The position numbers were made by a program, and so were the translations under genes. Under the pieces are notes generated by a model. It saw only the letters and a program-made list of their open reading frames with translations. It was not told the DNA's origin and did not search any database. This document shows, piece after piece, positions 1 through 6,371 of a DNA stretch of 11,679 nucleotides. The first letter of the stretch is position 1. Every line of letters starts with the position of its first letter. Source of the stretch: Eubacterium sp. (lineage in GTDB: Bacteria; Bacillota_A; Clostridia; Lachnospirales; Lachnospiraceae); the NCBI GenBank assembly GCA_017475785.1, contig JAFVEX010000034.1, forward strand, positions 1-11,679. The letters run 5' to 3'.

Positions 1-593
1 ACGCGGCAGTGCAGGTCGCCGCAGCCTCTCGCCTCAACCATGTTGTACTCGCAGTTCTCGCCGCAGCACGCGCCGATCTCCTGAAGAGAGGCGGTGGATG
101 TACGGCAGATCTCGGATCCCATGATGTCCCATGGACATGCGTCGAGCTCTTTCTCCACGCGATAGGTGCCGAAGTCATTGACGCGGCCCTGCATCAGCAG
201 ACGCTCGTCGCCGTTATCTCCGAATACGCCCGCGCGGAAGCCGCCGTTGTTGTCGGTTCCGGCAAAGAACGGGTGCATGAAGTGGTTCGCGAGATGGAAA
301 TCTCTGTAATGCAGGCCCGGAGCCACTTCCATGCCGGTGTCCGGATCAAAGATATAACGCTTAACGCCGCAGTCTACCTTGCACATGATCGTGCAGCGCT
401 CGTCGTAGTCGGGAACAAGAATACGGAGAACCTCCTGGAACAGCGCGCCGATCACTGCATGATGGCGGCACGCGTAATGATATGCGTCGTGGAAGGATAC
501 CAGTTTCTCCCACGGCGTCTTCAGTGCCGGATGATTGGGCAGAGCCTTTCCCCCAACTTCTCTTGGCAGTCTGTCATCGATCTTCTTGCTCAT
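1..593 (-). CDS. Cys-rich protein of unknown function, partial (C-terminus beyond the left edge)
   Basis: An open frame of 197 codons starts at the ATG complementary to 591-593 and is still open at base 1, so the C-terminus is missing. The start is supported by AAAGGAG at 603-609, nine bases upstream, and by a promoter at 650-678. The N-terminus reads MSKKIDDRLPREVGGKALPN. The last 50 residues or so are cysteine-rich, including CCGENC and a stretch reading RGCGDLHC, and histidines are frequent in the first half (for example CRHHAV). No signal peptide or membrane segment is evident. The His and Cys content could mean metal or cofactor binding. The Cys-containing end faintly recalls the L-2-amino-thiazoline-4-carboxylate hydrolase or V4R-type small domains, but I do not recognise the family and assign no function. 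It lies downstream of the PucR-type gene on the same strand but behind a terminator, so it is probably a separate transcript. Confidence 0.8.
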   Translation of the reverse strand, partial: MSKKIDDRLPREVGGKALPNHPALKTPWEKLVSFHDAYHYACRHHAVIGALFQEVLRILVPDYDERCTIMCKVDCGVKRYIFDPDTGMEVAPGLHYRDFHLANHFMHPFFAGTDNNGGFRAGVFGDNGDERLLMQGRVNDFGTYRVEKELDACPWDIMGSEICRTSTASLQEIGACCGENCEYNMVEARGCGDLHCR

Positions 594-649
594 AATTGCA
601 TACTCCTTTCATGAAATTTCCAGTGAATTTCCGAACGATTTATGATTTT

Positions 650-678
650 ATTATAGCAAGTTCTTGCGATTCAGCGAA
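650..678 (-). promoter_or_regulatory. Extended -10 promoter of the partial Cys-rich gene
   Basis: On the minus strand TATAAT lies at 650-655, preceded by TGC to make a TGnTATAAT extended -10. A weak -35 (TTCGCT) sits 17 bases upstream at 673-678. The spacer contains the dyad GCAAG-TT-CTTGC at 656-667. The predicted transcript has a 5' leader of about 50 bases before the ATG at 593. The prediction is from sequence only. Confidence 0.6.
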
Positions 679-697
679 ATAAGACAAATTGAGGGTT

Positions 698-727
698 TTT
701 AAAACCGCCGTTCAAACAAACGGCGGT
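698..727 (-). terminator. Intrinsic terminator after the PucR-type gene
   Basis: A perfect 9-bp GC-rich stem is formed by 704-712 and 719-727 with a 6-base loop. On the minus strand the stem ends in a short TTTT tract and then an A-run, so it fits termination of the regulator transcript 45 bases past its stop codon. The A/T runs on both sides may give some function in the other direction. Confidence 0.8.
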
Positions 728-771
728 CATCAAAATTGAGTATAATAGATAACTGTTCAAGATCTATTCTG

Positions 772-2391
772 TCAGGCGTCGATCCACTCCCCTTCACGGA
801 GCTTCACCCGCTCACCGGAATCTGAATTATTTGAGTTCAGCTCCGACCCGCTGCCCGCGCCTGCATACAATGCCTCCATCTCCATGTGCTTCAGAATGAT
901 CTGAATCCGCAGACGCTGATCCGGATCCTCCAGATCACACTGCAGCAGCTCTCGGATTTTTGTGAGTCTGGCCAGCAGACTGCTCTTATGGAGATAAAGC
1001 TCCTGCGCGGCGCGGGTGATATTCATATTATTGTTGAGATAGGCGCGCAGCGTCTCAATATAGCTTGCCTTGCCCTGCGACTCGTGATCGTGCTCCATCA
1101 GGCGCCGCAGTCCGTCCGTCAGCATCATATCGGAGGAGAACTCTCCGTAGCTGTGTGAAATCAGGTACTGGAGCGCGTATTCATGAAAGCTGTAGAGCAG
1201 AGCGTACGGGTTGTCCGAACCGCCCAGCTGCAGGGCGATGGTCGCCTGCCTGTAATACGCCAGAATCTGCCCCGGCTCCGTAAACACATCACTGATGCCG
1301 CCCTTCAGCTGCATCTGCTCCAGGATCTGACAGATGTCCTCGTACAGTCCCTCCTGTTCCGTGAAAGGACGTCTGACGCGAATGCACACCACCACAGAAG
1401 ACTCATACTGAAAAGCGATGCTCCGCGGAATGCTCGTCTCAAAATGATTGCAGATATAGGCGGCCGGAACGGATTTTTGTGTCTGATCCGACAACAGAAC
1501 TCTCAGGCATACATATCCCTCCCCGCCTGTCTGCATGTGTGCCAGATAGTTGCGGCGGGCGAAGTCTATTGTTTCCCCGTCCAGCGCGTCGCGAAACGCA
1601 CTTTTCACGATGTGCGTCCTCCCGCTCAGGATAAAATCGTGGCCCACAATTGCCTTCTGCATTACATCCGCGAGATACTGTCCGACCGCTTCATCTCCCG
1701 GTCTGTACGGCTTCAGAACATAGGCGATGCTGATGTTTCCGATGTAGTCATGGCGCTCAAACAGATTATAGGAGACGTGCGTCACGCCGGCCTCCTCGAC
1801 AAATATCGGCTCCCGGACAGAAGGATACATGCTCTGGTCGCTGATACAGGACGCGACATAGTCGCTCTGAAAATATCCATTCGCGTCCGGCCTGTACATC
1901 GCGAGATCCTCCTGCTCGTCGATCAAGTCGCTGTACGCCAGGAAGCGGAACTGAGAATCAATCAGCTGGATCGGATTGCCGATCACCGGATCGCTGACGC
2001 GGATCAGTTCATTTAAATCTGCCGTTGTATTTAAAATATGCGCCAGTTGCTCCTCCCACTGGTCGAAGCGGTTGAAAATCTGGTGAATCGCGTCATACAA
2101 CTCCAGCAGATCCGCCTGTTCCCGGACAAAAATACAGGCACAATTTCCGTTCAGAAATCCCGCCGGCGGGTCATCAGAAACACAGACGAGCAGACTTCTC
2201 TCACCCGTATCGGGAAGCTCTGTCAGTTCTTCTGCTCTGCAGATATAGATCTGATCAGACAGCAGCGCTCCGTCACCGCTGTGATAAAACACCGGCCGCT
2301 TCAGCGTCAGTTCTTTTTTAAAGGAGCCTCTGCTGCCCACGTCAAACCGTTCGGCCAGCTCATTATACAGAATATCTGCGTTTAATCTCAT
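772..2391 (-). CDS. PucR/CdaR-family transcriptional regulator
   Basis: The protein has 539 residues from the ATG at 2391. An in-frame GTG at 2409 is less likely because AGAGGTGA lies a few bases before the ATG and overlaps that GTG. The C-terminal part, about residues 444-503, is a PucR-type helix-turn-helix. It has the typical run YIETLRAYLNNNMNITRAAQ, then a Leu-rich recognition region with HKSSLLARLTKI, then DLEDPDQRLRIQIIL. The preceding 300 or so residues look like the variable sensory and GGDEF-like middle regions of this family and contain no membrane segment, so it is a cytosolic DNA-binding protein. Known relatives sense small catabolic substrates and usually activate neighbouring operons. 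It is divergent from the SDR/MDR pair with 215 bases between the start codons, so control of that operon is the natural inference. The ligand is unknown. The last 35 residues, rich in Ser, Asn and Gly, are an extra tail beyond the HTH. Confidence 0.9.
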   Translation of the reverse strand: MRLNADILYNELAERFDVGSRGSFKKELTLKRPVFYHSGDGALLSDQIYICRAEELTELPDTGERSLLVCVSDDPPAGFLNGNCACIFVREQADLLELYDAIHQIFNRFDQWEEQLAHILNTTADLNELIRVSDPVIGNPIQLIDSQFRFLAYSDLIDEQEDLAMYRPDANGYFQSDYVASCISDQSMYPSVREPIFVEEAGVTHVSYNLFERHDYIGNISIAYVLKPYRPGDEAVGQYLADVMQKAIVGHDFILSGRTHIVKSAFRDALDGETIDFARRNYLAHMQTGGEGYVCLRVLLSDQTQKSVPAAYICNHFETSIPRSIAFQYESSVVVCIRVRRPFTEQEGLYEDICQILEQMQLKGGISDVFTEPGQILAYYRQATIALQLGGSDNPYALLYSFHEYALQYLISHSYGEFSSDMMLTDGLRRLMEHDHESQGKASYIETLRAYLNNNMNITRAAQELYLHKSSLLARLTKIRELLQCDLEDPDQRLRIQIILKHMEMEALYAGAGSGSELNSNNSDSGERVKLREGEWIDA

Positions 2392-2425
2392 GACATCACC
2401 TCTGTGCACACCCGCATTTTGTCTA

Positions 2426-2455
2426 ATTATATCGTTACATCAGACATATTGTAAA
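2426..2455 (-). promoter_or_regulatory. Promoter of the PucR-type regulator
   Basis: The minus strand reads TTTACA (2450-2455), an 18-base spacer, then TATAAT (2426-2431). The expected transcription start is near 2418, giving a leader of about 27 bases to the ATG at 2391. This is a good match to the housekeeping consensus. Confidence 0.65.
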
Positions 2456-2501
2456 TACACGGATTAAAAACTATCCCTTTTTATACTTATTTCTTCGCAT
2501 A

Positions 2502-2529
2502 TTATCCGGCAATTCTTCCATGTTATGAT
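2502..2529 (+). promoter_or_regulatory. Candidate extended -10 promoter of the SDR-MDR operon
   Basis: TGTTATGAT at 2521-2529 forms an extended -10 (TGn then TATGAT). The -35 is poor (TTATCC at 2502-2507, 16-base spacer), which fits a promoter that needs an activator. The predicted start near 2536 gives a leader of about 70 bases. A dyad TGATGA (2526-2531)/TCATCA (2545-2550) overlaps the -10 and start region. Confidence 0.45.
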
Positions 2530-2606
2530 GAGCATGGATGCATATCATCACAGACATATCGGATCAGGATTATTTTTTCACACGGAAAGGACGGTGCTCT
2601 GGAAAT

Positions 2607-3497
2607 ATGAAAGACTATTTTGGCTATCAGGATAAGGTTGTCGTTGTTACAGGTGCTTCCAGCGGCATGGGCAAAGCCGCGGCTGCCATGCTGGTTGATC
2701 TGGGGGCTCAGGTGTGGGCTCTCAGCCGGAGCGAGCCGGATGTTCCGGGCATTTTCAAATTTATCTCGACGGACCTCTCGGATCAGGCATCGATCGACGC
2801 CGCGTTTAAGCAGATTCCGGATCACATTGATTCCTTCTTCGGCATCGCAGGCGCGTCAGGTCTGCACAATACGTTCGTCGAGACGGTGAAAATCGATCTG
2901 CTCTCGAACAAGTATATTACCGAGGAATACCTGAAGAAGCGCATGTCTGCAGGCGGCGCGATCGCCTATATGACATCCAACGGCGGCTACGGCTGGGAAC
3001 TGGAAGGTAACCGGAAATACTACGCCGATCTTCTCGAAATAAAGGGATGGGACGCGTTCGTCAGCGCGCTGGAAGCCATGCCGCTCGCAAAGGCATCCGG
3101 CAACCTGGGATACGCGTATTCAAAGCTGGCGCTGAACTATCTGGTCGCAATATACCAGGCTGTCTTCGCGCCGCAGGGTATCCGTGTCAACGCGGTTCTG
3201 CCTGCTTCCACAGAGACAGGCTTGATCGATGACTTTGCGGCCATGACCGGGGGCCGTGACAATCTGATGAAATTCACAGGCTATGCGCAGCGACTGGCAG
3301 AACCGAAAGAAATGGGTGAGCCGATCGTCTTTGTCAACAGCGACATGGCGTCCTATCTGTCGGGCGTCCATCTGATGGTGGATTACGGAAATATGGTTGA
3401 GGTAACCGCCGGCCTCAAAGAGAACCCGAACGGCGCCTTCACCTTTGATATGATCGTGCAGCATATGCTAAAGCAGATGGAAGAAAAGCAGTCCTGA
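2607..3497 (+). CDS. Short-chain dehydrogenase/reductase, 3-alpha-HSDH/carbonyl reductase-like
   Basis: This is a NAD(P)-dependent SDR of 296 residues. The cofactor loop TGASSGMG is at residues 15-22. The active site is Ser124 (in YMTSNGG), Tyr169 and Lys173 (YAYSK). The C-terminal half has RVNAVLPASTET, where classical SDRs read RVN..PG. Ser124 and Tyr169 are 45 residues apart instead of the usual dozen or so. The added segment contains Trp, Tyr and acidic residues. The usual NNAG is replaced by GIAGASG. Both traits are shared by the Comamonas 3-alpha-hydroxysteroid dehydrogenase/carbonyl reductase type, as I recall that family. The ATG at 2607 places the cofactor strand about ten residues in. 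The alternative ATG at 2538 would add 23 residues and has no better ribosome site; the one for 2607 is AAAGGA, somewhat distant. It is first in an operon with the MDR enzyme, 31 bases apart. A steroid or bile acid is possible but not shown; other alcohols or ketones are equally open. Confidence 0.88.
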   Translation: MKDYFGYQDKVVVVTGASSGMGKAAAAMLVDLGAQVWALSRSEPDVPGIFKFISTDLSDQASIDAAFKQIPDHIDSFFGIAGASGLHNTFVETVKIDLLSNKYITEEYLKKRMSAGGAIAYMTSNGGYGWELEGNRKYYADLLEIKGWDAFVSALEAMPLAKASGNLGYAYSKLALNYLVAIYQAVFAPQGIRVNAVLPASTETGLIDDFAAMTGGRDNLMKFTGYAQRLAEPKEMGEPIVFVNSDMASYLSGVHLMVDYGNMVEVTAGLKENPNGAFTFDMIVQHMLKQMEEKQS

Positions 3498-3528
3498 TAA
3501 CACCTGTTCAAGAAGGAGGTTTTTACAA

Positions 3529-4533
3529 ATGAAAGCAGCTATTTACTATGGCGTGCGCGACATTCGCGTTGAAGAAGTCCCGACACCGGAATGCGGCGAA
3601 AATGATGTTCTGGTTAAGATCATCAAGTGCGGTATCTGCGGATCTGACACCGGCAGCTACACGATTGGCGGGCATGTAGGCGGCAATGCGCCCGGCAAGG
3701 GCATCGGCCACGAGGTGTGCGGCCGGGTCGCCGAGGTCGGCAAAAACATCACGGAATTCAAGGAAGGTGAACGTGTCTGGATCAATCCTCTCACAAACAT
3801 GCCGTACGGCTATTCCGATATGATGGGCGGCTTTGGCGAGTATGTTCTGGTTCCGAACGCAAAGGAACACTTCAATCTGTACCACGTGCCGGATGAGCTG
3901 ACAGATGACGAAGTCGCTCTGATCGAGCCGTTCGGTGTCGGTGTCCGCGGCAAAAACGTGCCGGGCGCAAAGCCGGGGGATAAAGTGCTGGTCTACGGTG
4001 CTGGACCGATCGGCCTGTTCTGCATGGCTGGCCTCGTATCTCAGGGCATTAAACCGGTTGCAGTCGTCCGCAGCGACAAGCGCTATGATTTCCTGAAAAA
4101 GCTCGGCGTCGACATCTGCAACACCAGCGAGATTGAGCTGCCGGAGTATGTCGGAAAGCACTTCGGCATGACAAAAGCGCGCATTGGCTATCCGATACCG
4201 GATATGGACATTCTGGTCGACTGCGCAGGCGGTCCGCAGATTCCTGAGGAATTTGTCAAGATGGCTCATCCGGGCTCAAGGATGTCGATCGTTTCGACGA
4301 CGCACACACCGCGCGAGATTCCTGGCCGCCTGATGAGCACGGAAGGCATCATGATGGGATCCTGCTCTTATACGAACGACGACATTGACGAGGTCATCGG
4401 CATTCTGGCAGGACACAAGACATGCATCACGGACGTGATCACGCACCACTTCCCGCTCGATCAGATGACCGAAGCAATGGAAGTCGCCTCGGCGCGCCAG
4501 GGCAGCATGAAGGTCATCGTGGATATTGAATAA
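3529..4533 (+). CDS. Zinc-type medium-chain alcohol dehydrogenase (threonine/sorbitol dehydrogenase-like)
   Basis: The 334-residue protein belongs to the GroES-like and Rossmann-fold MDR superfamily. Catalytic zinc ligands are visible: Cys37 in GICGSD, His61-Glu62 in GHE, and Glu133 in IEPFGVGVRG. The dinucleotide loop is GAGPIG at 157-162. The four-cysteine structural-zinc loop, normally near residues 85-105, is absent; that stretch reads WINPLTNMPYGYSDMMGGFG with no cysteine. The enzyme should oxidise a secondary alcohol, or reduce the ketone, with NAD(P) in the cytosol. The start is fixed by AAGGAGG a few bases upstream. The gene follows the SDR by 31 bases and should be co-transcribed, so the two dehydrogenases may act on one substrate in sequence, for example oxidation and re-reduction. 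It is somewhat shorter than typical zinc MDRs (about 340-350 residues), consistent with the missing loop. The substrate is unknown. Confidence 0.9.
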   Translation: MKAAIYYGVRDIRVEEVPTPECGENDVLVKIIKCGICGSDTGSYTIGGHVGGNAPGKGIGHEVCGRVAEVGKNITEFKEGERVWINPLTNMPYGYSDMMGGFGEYVLVPNAKEHFNLYHVPDELTDDEVALIEPFGVGVRGKNVPGAKPGDKVLVYGAGPIGLFCMAGLVSQGIKPVAVVRSDKRYDFLKKLGVDICNTSEIELPEYVGKHFGMTKARIGYPIPDMDILVDCAGGPQIPEEFVKMAHPGSRMSIVSTTHTPREIPGRLMSTEGIMMGSCSYTNDDIDEVIGILAGHKTCITDVITHHFPLDQMTEAMEVASARQGSMKVIVDIE

Positions 4534-4555
4534 CAGGCGCGTCAACAATCATTTC

Positions 4556-4583
4556 ACCCACTTGTAAGCAGGCTTGCGTGGGT
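4556..4583. repeat. Inverted repeat after the MDR gene
   Basis: ACCCAC (4556-4561) pairs with GTGGGT (4578-4583), and GTAAG (4564-4568) with CTTGC (4573-4577) including one G-T pair, leaving a TT bulge and a 4-base loop. No T-run follows on either strand, so this is either a poor terminator, an RNA processing or stability element, or a protein-binding dyad. It lies 22 bases past the MDR stop codon. Confidence 0.5.
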
Positions 4584-4656
4584 TCATGCCTCCAGGCGCT
4601 GTGATCATCAAATCGTCCGACAACAGATAGTAAGTGATCATTTTATATGATCAATT

Positions 4657-4687
4657 TTGATGATTTACCCTGTTATGTATGTATACT
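4657..4687 (+). promoter_or_regulatory. Candidate promoter of the VOC gene
   Basis: TATACT at 4682-4687 is a good -10. The nearest -35-like hexamer is TTTGAT/TTGATG around 4657-4663, with a long spacer of about 18-19 bases. Three TGATCA palindromes (4602, 4635, 4648) lie immediately upstream, the last next to the -35. A dedicated promoter agrees with the 211-base gap after the MDR gene. Confidence 0.45.
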
Positions 4688-4744
4688 AAAATGAGTTTAT
4701 AAGGTATTTTGAGCAACCATCATACAATCGAAAGGAGCATTCTT

Positions 4745-5266
4745 ATGGCAAAGCATGAAGCAGTATTTTCTCATATCGGACTTTCCGTCCCGGATGTTCA
4801 GGCTGCAATCAAGTTCTATTCTGAGGTTTTCGGCTGGAAGCACATCGCAGGCCCGATGAAGATCGAAAAAGGCGGCCGCGGGAGCGATTTCACCGATACA
4901 CTGTATGGCCGCAACGGAAAAGAGTGGAAATCTTTCCTGCTTGTTCATATGATCACACCGGATAAAGTCGGTATTGAGATGATGCAGTTTGAGGAGAATC
5001 ATCCGGCAGAGGATGATCTTGACTTCAACACCAACGGCATCTTCCACTTCGGCGTAGAGACCGGCGATATCAAAGGTCTTGTAGAAGAAGTCATCGCGCA
5101 CGGCGGCGAGCAGGTGACCGACTATCACCCGATGCCATGTCCGGATATTATGGGCCACACGGTAGAATATAATGCTGTATTTGTTAAGGATCCGTTTGGC
5201 AACATCATCGAGATCTACACCTATCCATACGCGCTGCAGAACAAGCTGCCGACAAAGCTCGGCTGA
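4745..5266 (+). CDS. VOC superfamily (glyoxalase/epimerase fold) metalloprotein
   Basis: The protein has 173 residues from the ATG at 4745, set by AAAGGAG at 4731-4737 seven bases upstream; a longer in-frame start at 4709 lacks such a site. It shows two beta-alpha-beta-beta-beta modules. The first begins FSHIGLSVPDVQAAIKFYSE and the second starts near residue 98 (GIFHFGVETGD). Metal ligands at the four standard places are His10, Glu78, His101 and Glu156 (in NIIEIYTY). The second module ends with KDPFGN before the last ligand, as in glyoxalase-I and methylmalonyl-CoA epimerase relatives. An extended loop at residues 38-66 (KIEKGGRGSDF and onward) separates the strands of the first module. The fold supports isomerisation, epimerisation, lyase or dioxygenase chemistry; in an anaerobe, isomerase or epimerase is more plausible. 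Its position after two alcohol dehydrogenases suggests it acts on the keto intermediate, which is inference. Confidence 0.88.
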   Translation: MAKHEAVFSHIGLSVPDVQAAIKFYSEVFGWKHIAGPMKIEKGGRGSDFTDTLYGRNGKEWKSFLLVHMITPDKVGIEMMQFEENHPAEDDLDFNTNGIFHFGVETGDIKGLVEEVIAHGGEQVTDYHPMPCPDIMGHTVEYNAVFVKDPFGNIIEIYTYPYALQNKLPTKLG

Positions 5267-5313
5267 TTAAGTCCCTCTGACAAAGGACATTATCACCAAC
5301 TCCTGACAATGCG

Positions 5314-5352
5314 GAAGCGGCTGTCACGATTATACGTGGCAGCCGTTTCTGT
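5314..5352 (+). terminator. Intrinsic terminator after the VOC gene
   Basis: The arms 5314-5328 and 5335-5349 pair over 15 positions, with two G-T pairs, around a 6-base ATTATA loop. The 3' arm ends in TTTC and is followed by TGTATT, a weak T-tract. It closes the left module 47 bases after the VOC stop codon. The following stretch to 5504 holds no gene or other structure that I can support. Confidence 0.7.
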
Positions 5353-5504
5353 ATTACCATCATACCAGGAAGTTCTTCAATCTGCGGTCTGATGCTCCGC
5401 AAACCCTGTACAAGTTCCTAACCCGCTCATTTGGATATAAAGCTCTGCGGCTCCTTGCCTGCCTGTAAGTTCAAAGCCCGCTGAAGGCACACTTGCCAAC
5501 ATAC

Positions 5505-5549
5505 AAAAAGCATGAAAGCGGAATATGATTCCATATGCCACTTTCATGC
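5505..5549 (-). terminator. Strong intrinsic terminator of the fchA-folD-FNT operon
   Basis: The arms 5510-5521 and 5538-5549 form a 12-bp stem with one G-T pair. After a single mismatch the inner arms 5523-5527 and 5532-5536 add five pairs around a 4-base loop. On the minus strand the stem is followed by TTTTT (5505-5509). It begins only seven bases after the transporter stop codon. On the plus strand a T-run (5552-5557) follows two bases after the stem, so it may also stop transcription coming from the left. Confidence 0.88.
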
Positions 5550-5555
5550 CATTTT

Positions 5556-6371
5556 TTATGCGGATGCTTTTGTCCTGTGTCCCGCCCAGATCAGCGCGGC
5601 GAACGCGCAGCCGCCGATGATGTTTCCGATGGTCACGGGAATCAGATTGTGCCCGATAAACGCGCTCCAGGACAGTGCGCCGAGATCCACGCCCGCCTCT
5701 GTCGCCAGCGAGGCGTACGCCGGGACGCTCTTCGCGAACAGCGCCGCCGGCACATAGTACATGTTTGCGATGCAGTGCTCAAATCCCGCGATCACAAAGA
5801 ATGCCACGGGCAGATACGCGCCGACTGCCCTTCCGATGATATCCTTCCCGCAGAGCGCGCACATGACGCCGATGCAGACCAGCAAATTACACAGAATGCC
5901 GAGAACCGTCGCGCGGCCAAAGGTAAGCGAGCACTTCGCCACGCCGGTTTTGATCACTGATACCGCCAGTACGCTGTTGTTGTAATTCATCTGTCCGCTG
6001 AACGCGCACGCCGCAGCCAGGAGCAGGGAACCAATGAAGTTGCCGATGTACACAAACACCAGATTGTAAACCATGCCCGCCAGTGGTACACGTTTCTCGA
6101 GCACGGATATCGTGATCAGGCAGTTCCCGGTAAACAGCTCAGCGCCAGTCAGGATGACCATGACGAGGCCGAACGGGAAGATCAGTCCGCTCGCAAGGCG
6201 CACAGCGGAGGCACTTTCCAGCGCGTGGCTCGCCACGGTGCTCGCGACACCTCCCATGCCGATCAGAAATCCTGCCAGTATGCCGAGCAGCAGCAGCTTC
6301 CAGACGGGACTTTTCGCCTTTTTCTCTCCGATATCGGCATAGCTGCCAATGAATTCTGCGGGGCTCAGCAT
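5556..6371 (-). CDS. focA: Formate/nitrite transporter (FNT) family channel, probably formate
   Basis: This is a 271-residue membrane protein with six hydrophobic segments, as expected for the FNT fold, a pentameric channel in the cytoplasmic membrane. The first family signature is GAELFTGN at 76-83. The second is GFEHCIANM at 196-204, whose His199 corresponds to the pore histidine of FocA (His209). NLIPVTIGNIIGG at 242-254 matches the last conserved FNT segment. The start codon overlaps the folD stop by seven bases, so the two are translationally coupled, and the gene ends in a strong terminator. The FNT family also includes nitrite and hydrosulfide channels, which sequence alone does not fully separate. 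Being third in an operon with two formyl/methenyl-THF enzymes makes formate the best substrate, with direction set by the gradient and pH. The symbol is given by context and similarity, not proven orthology. Confidence 0.92.
   Translation of the reverse strand: MLSPAEFIGSYADIGEKKAKSPVWKLLLLGILAGFLIGMGGVASTVASHALESASAVRLASGLIFPFGLVMVILTGAELFTGNCLITISVLEKRVPLAGMVYNLVFVYIGNFIGSLLLAAACAFSGQMNYNNSVLAVSVIKTGVAKCSLTFGRATVLGILCNLLVCIGVMCALCGKDIIGRAVGAYLPVAFFVIAGFEHCIANMYYVPAALFAKSVPAYASLATEAGVDLGALSWSAFIGHNLIPVTIGNIIGGCAFAALIWAGHRTKASA

Noticed and set aside
9..614. Plus-strand open frame of 201 codons at the left end
   Set aside because: It lies opposite the minus-strand gene that has a ribosome site, a promoter and plausible protein composition; the plus frame has neither a ribosome site nor family motifs.
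1183..2016. Long plus-strand open frame (277 codons) within the PucR-type gene
   Set aside because: It is antisense to a gene with a clear HTH, and its protein shows no domain pattern; a GC-rich shadow frame.
2607..3497. Assigning the SDR as a bile-acid or steroid dehydrogenase (baiA, hsdA)
   Set aside because: The long Ser-Tyr spacing resembles the Comamonas type, but the proteins are too different by eye and no bai-type genes are nearby; substrate left open.
3523..4269. Long minus-strand open frame opposite the MDR gene
   Set aside because: A shadow of a gene with intact catalytic and cofactor motifs on the plus strand; no start signal.
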